The translations under genes and the position numbers were made by a program. A stretch of 64,000 nt of DNA from Sulfurospirillum cavolei (GTDB lineage Bacteria; Campylobacterota; Campylobacteria; Campylobacterales; Sulfurospirillaceae). The notes beneath the pieces are model-generated. The model was not told the origin of the DNA, made no database searches, and saw nothing but the letters and a program-made list of their open reading frames with translations. Below are positions 63,581 to 64,000 of the stretch, piece by piece; position 1 is the stretch's first letter; every line of letters begins with the position of its first letter. The stretch spans positions 1,178,001-1,242,000 of the forward strand of contig NZ_AP014724.1 of the NCBI RefSeq assembly GCF_001548055.1. The letters run 5' to 3'.

Positions 63581-64000
63581 TTACTCCTTATACTCTAACA
63601 TCATATTGTAAAGCGTTCCGCCTGCCGGAACCATCGGTAAAACGTTTTCAAAGCGATCGACTTGAACGTCGATCATACAAACGCAACCGCTTTGCATTGC
63701 ATCGTTTAAAGCTTGATCGAATTCTGCTTTGGTTTTGACTCTAAATCCGCGTCCGCCGAAGCTTTCAACCAACTTGACGAAATCGGGTTGTACCGAAAGA
63801 TCGGTTGAAGAGTAACGTTTGTTGTAGAAAAAAGTTTGCCATTGTCGAACCATTCCTAAAAATTGATTGTTCAAAATAATGTTGATAACGGCAATTTTAT
63901 TTTCGACTGCGGTCATAAGCTCTTGAATATTCATCAAAATCGAGCCGTCTCCCGTGAAGTTGATGACCGTTTTGTTCGGTAATGCAACCTTAGCACCCAT
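63581..64000 (-). CDS. ilvI: Acetolactate synthase, large subunit (5' part beyond window)
   Basis: The last 139 residues are visible and the frame is open at the right edge. The thiamine-diphosphate motif NFTGDGSILMNIQELMTAVE, then INIILNNQFLGMVRQWQ and YSSTDLSVQPDFVKLVESFG, are diagnostic of the catalytic subunit's C-terminal domain. It makes acetolactate for branched-chain amino acids. It ends four bases before ilvN. Confidence 0.94.
   Translation of the reverse strand: MGAKVALPNKTVINFTGDGSILMNIQELMTAVENKIAVINIILNNQFLGMVRQWQTFFYNKRYSSTDLSVQPDFVKLVESFGGRGFRVKTKAEFDQALNDAMQSGCVCMIDVQVDRFENVLPMVPAGGTLYNMMLEYKE

Overview
This window looks like chromosome from a Campylobacterota (epsilonproteobacterial) organism, most likely a Sulfurospirillum-like, motile, metabolically versatile anaerobe or microaerophile. 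The taxonomic evidence is gene content and order. There is an oorDABC-type 2-oxoglutarate:acceptor oxidoreductase beside sucCD, mdh and a monomeric isocitrate dehydrogenase. The run tgt - TrkA-like - aroB - mscS - mtaB - FtsH paralog - bioV resembles the order I recall from Helicobacter. The run flgA - ubiX - coaD - tmk and the hypBCDEA order also fit. The genus is an inference.

Layout. 1-3.5 kb: the start of a ferritin-like/VIT1-type gene cut by the window edge, tRNA-Gly(CCC), a small membrane protein, an AraC regulator and a chemoreceptor. 3.5-12 kb (minus strand): a TCA block, icd - mdh - sucCD - oorDABC, with a terminator between sucD and oorD. 12-16.7 kb: mltG and an AsmA-like protein with overlapping divergent 5' ends, then a HAD phosphatase and an acetyltransferase. 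16.7-20.3 kb: the complete [NiFe]-hydrogenase maturation set hypBCDEA, next to a transposase-derived zinc-ribbon gene. 21-33 kb: tRNA-Leu(CAA), thioredoxin-like, bioV, a protease-dead FtsH paralog, mtaB, mscS, aroB, a TrkA-type protein, tgt, corA, sixA and an MFS transporter. 33-39.4 kb: a two-component system facing a DASS-type dicarboxylate transporter and a two-subunit class I fumarase. 39.4-45.7 kb: a PilZ protein, murA, moeA and a second chemoreceptor. 45.8-52.1 kb: tRNA-Gly(GCC), flgA, ubiX, coaD, tmk, hisS, speA and cysE. 52.2-59.3 kb: an iron-only nitrogenase cluster. 59.4-64 kb: aspC, a GltD-like protein, then (minus) a partial ilvI, ilvN, lpxD and an 82-residue protein.

The highlight is the nitrogenase cluster: anfD - anfG - anfK - a pyridoxamine-phosphate-oxidase-fold protein - an AnfA/VnfA-type sigma-54 activator - a NifE-like protein. 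AnfD keeps every expected cluster ligand (C49, C75, C138, C257, H423). Upstream of anfD lies a TGTACA-N4-TGTACA element, which satisfies both GTAC-N6-GTAC and TGT-N10-ACA, and about 80 bases downstream a GG-N10-GC sigma-54-type promoter. The cluster has no anfH, anfO, nifN or nifB in this window. Its NifE-like protein has Asn where NifE has the cofactor-precursor Cys. It therefore must depend on genes elsewhere, or works in a way not described for canonical anf operons.

The window also carries a dispersed 80-bp intergenic repeat (three copies), a 14-bp tandem repeat at the end of the PilZ gene, and a clear excess of the palindrome ACATGT, often inside hairpins between genes. No intergenic stretch exceeds about 230 bases. 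I saw no CRISPR array, rRNA, replication origin, prophage or intact insertion sequence.
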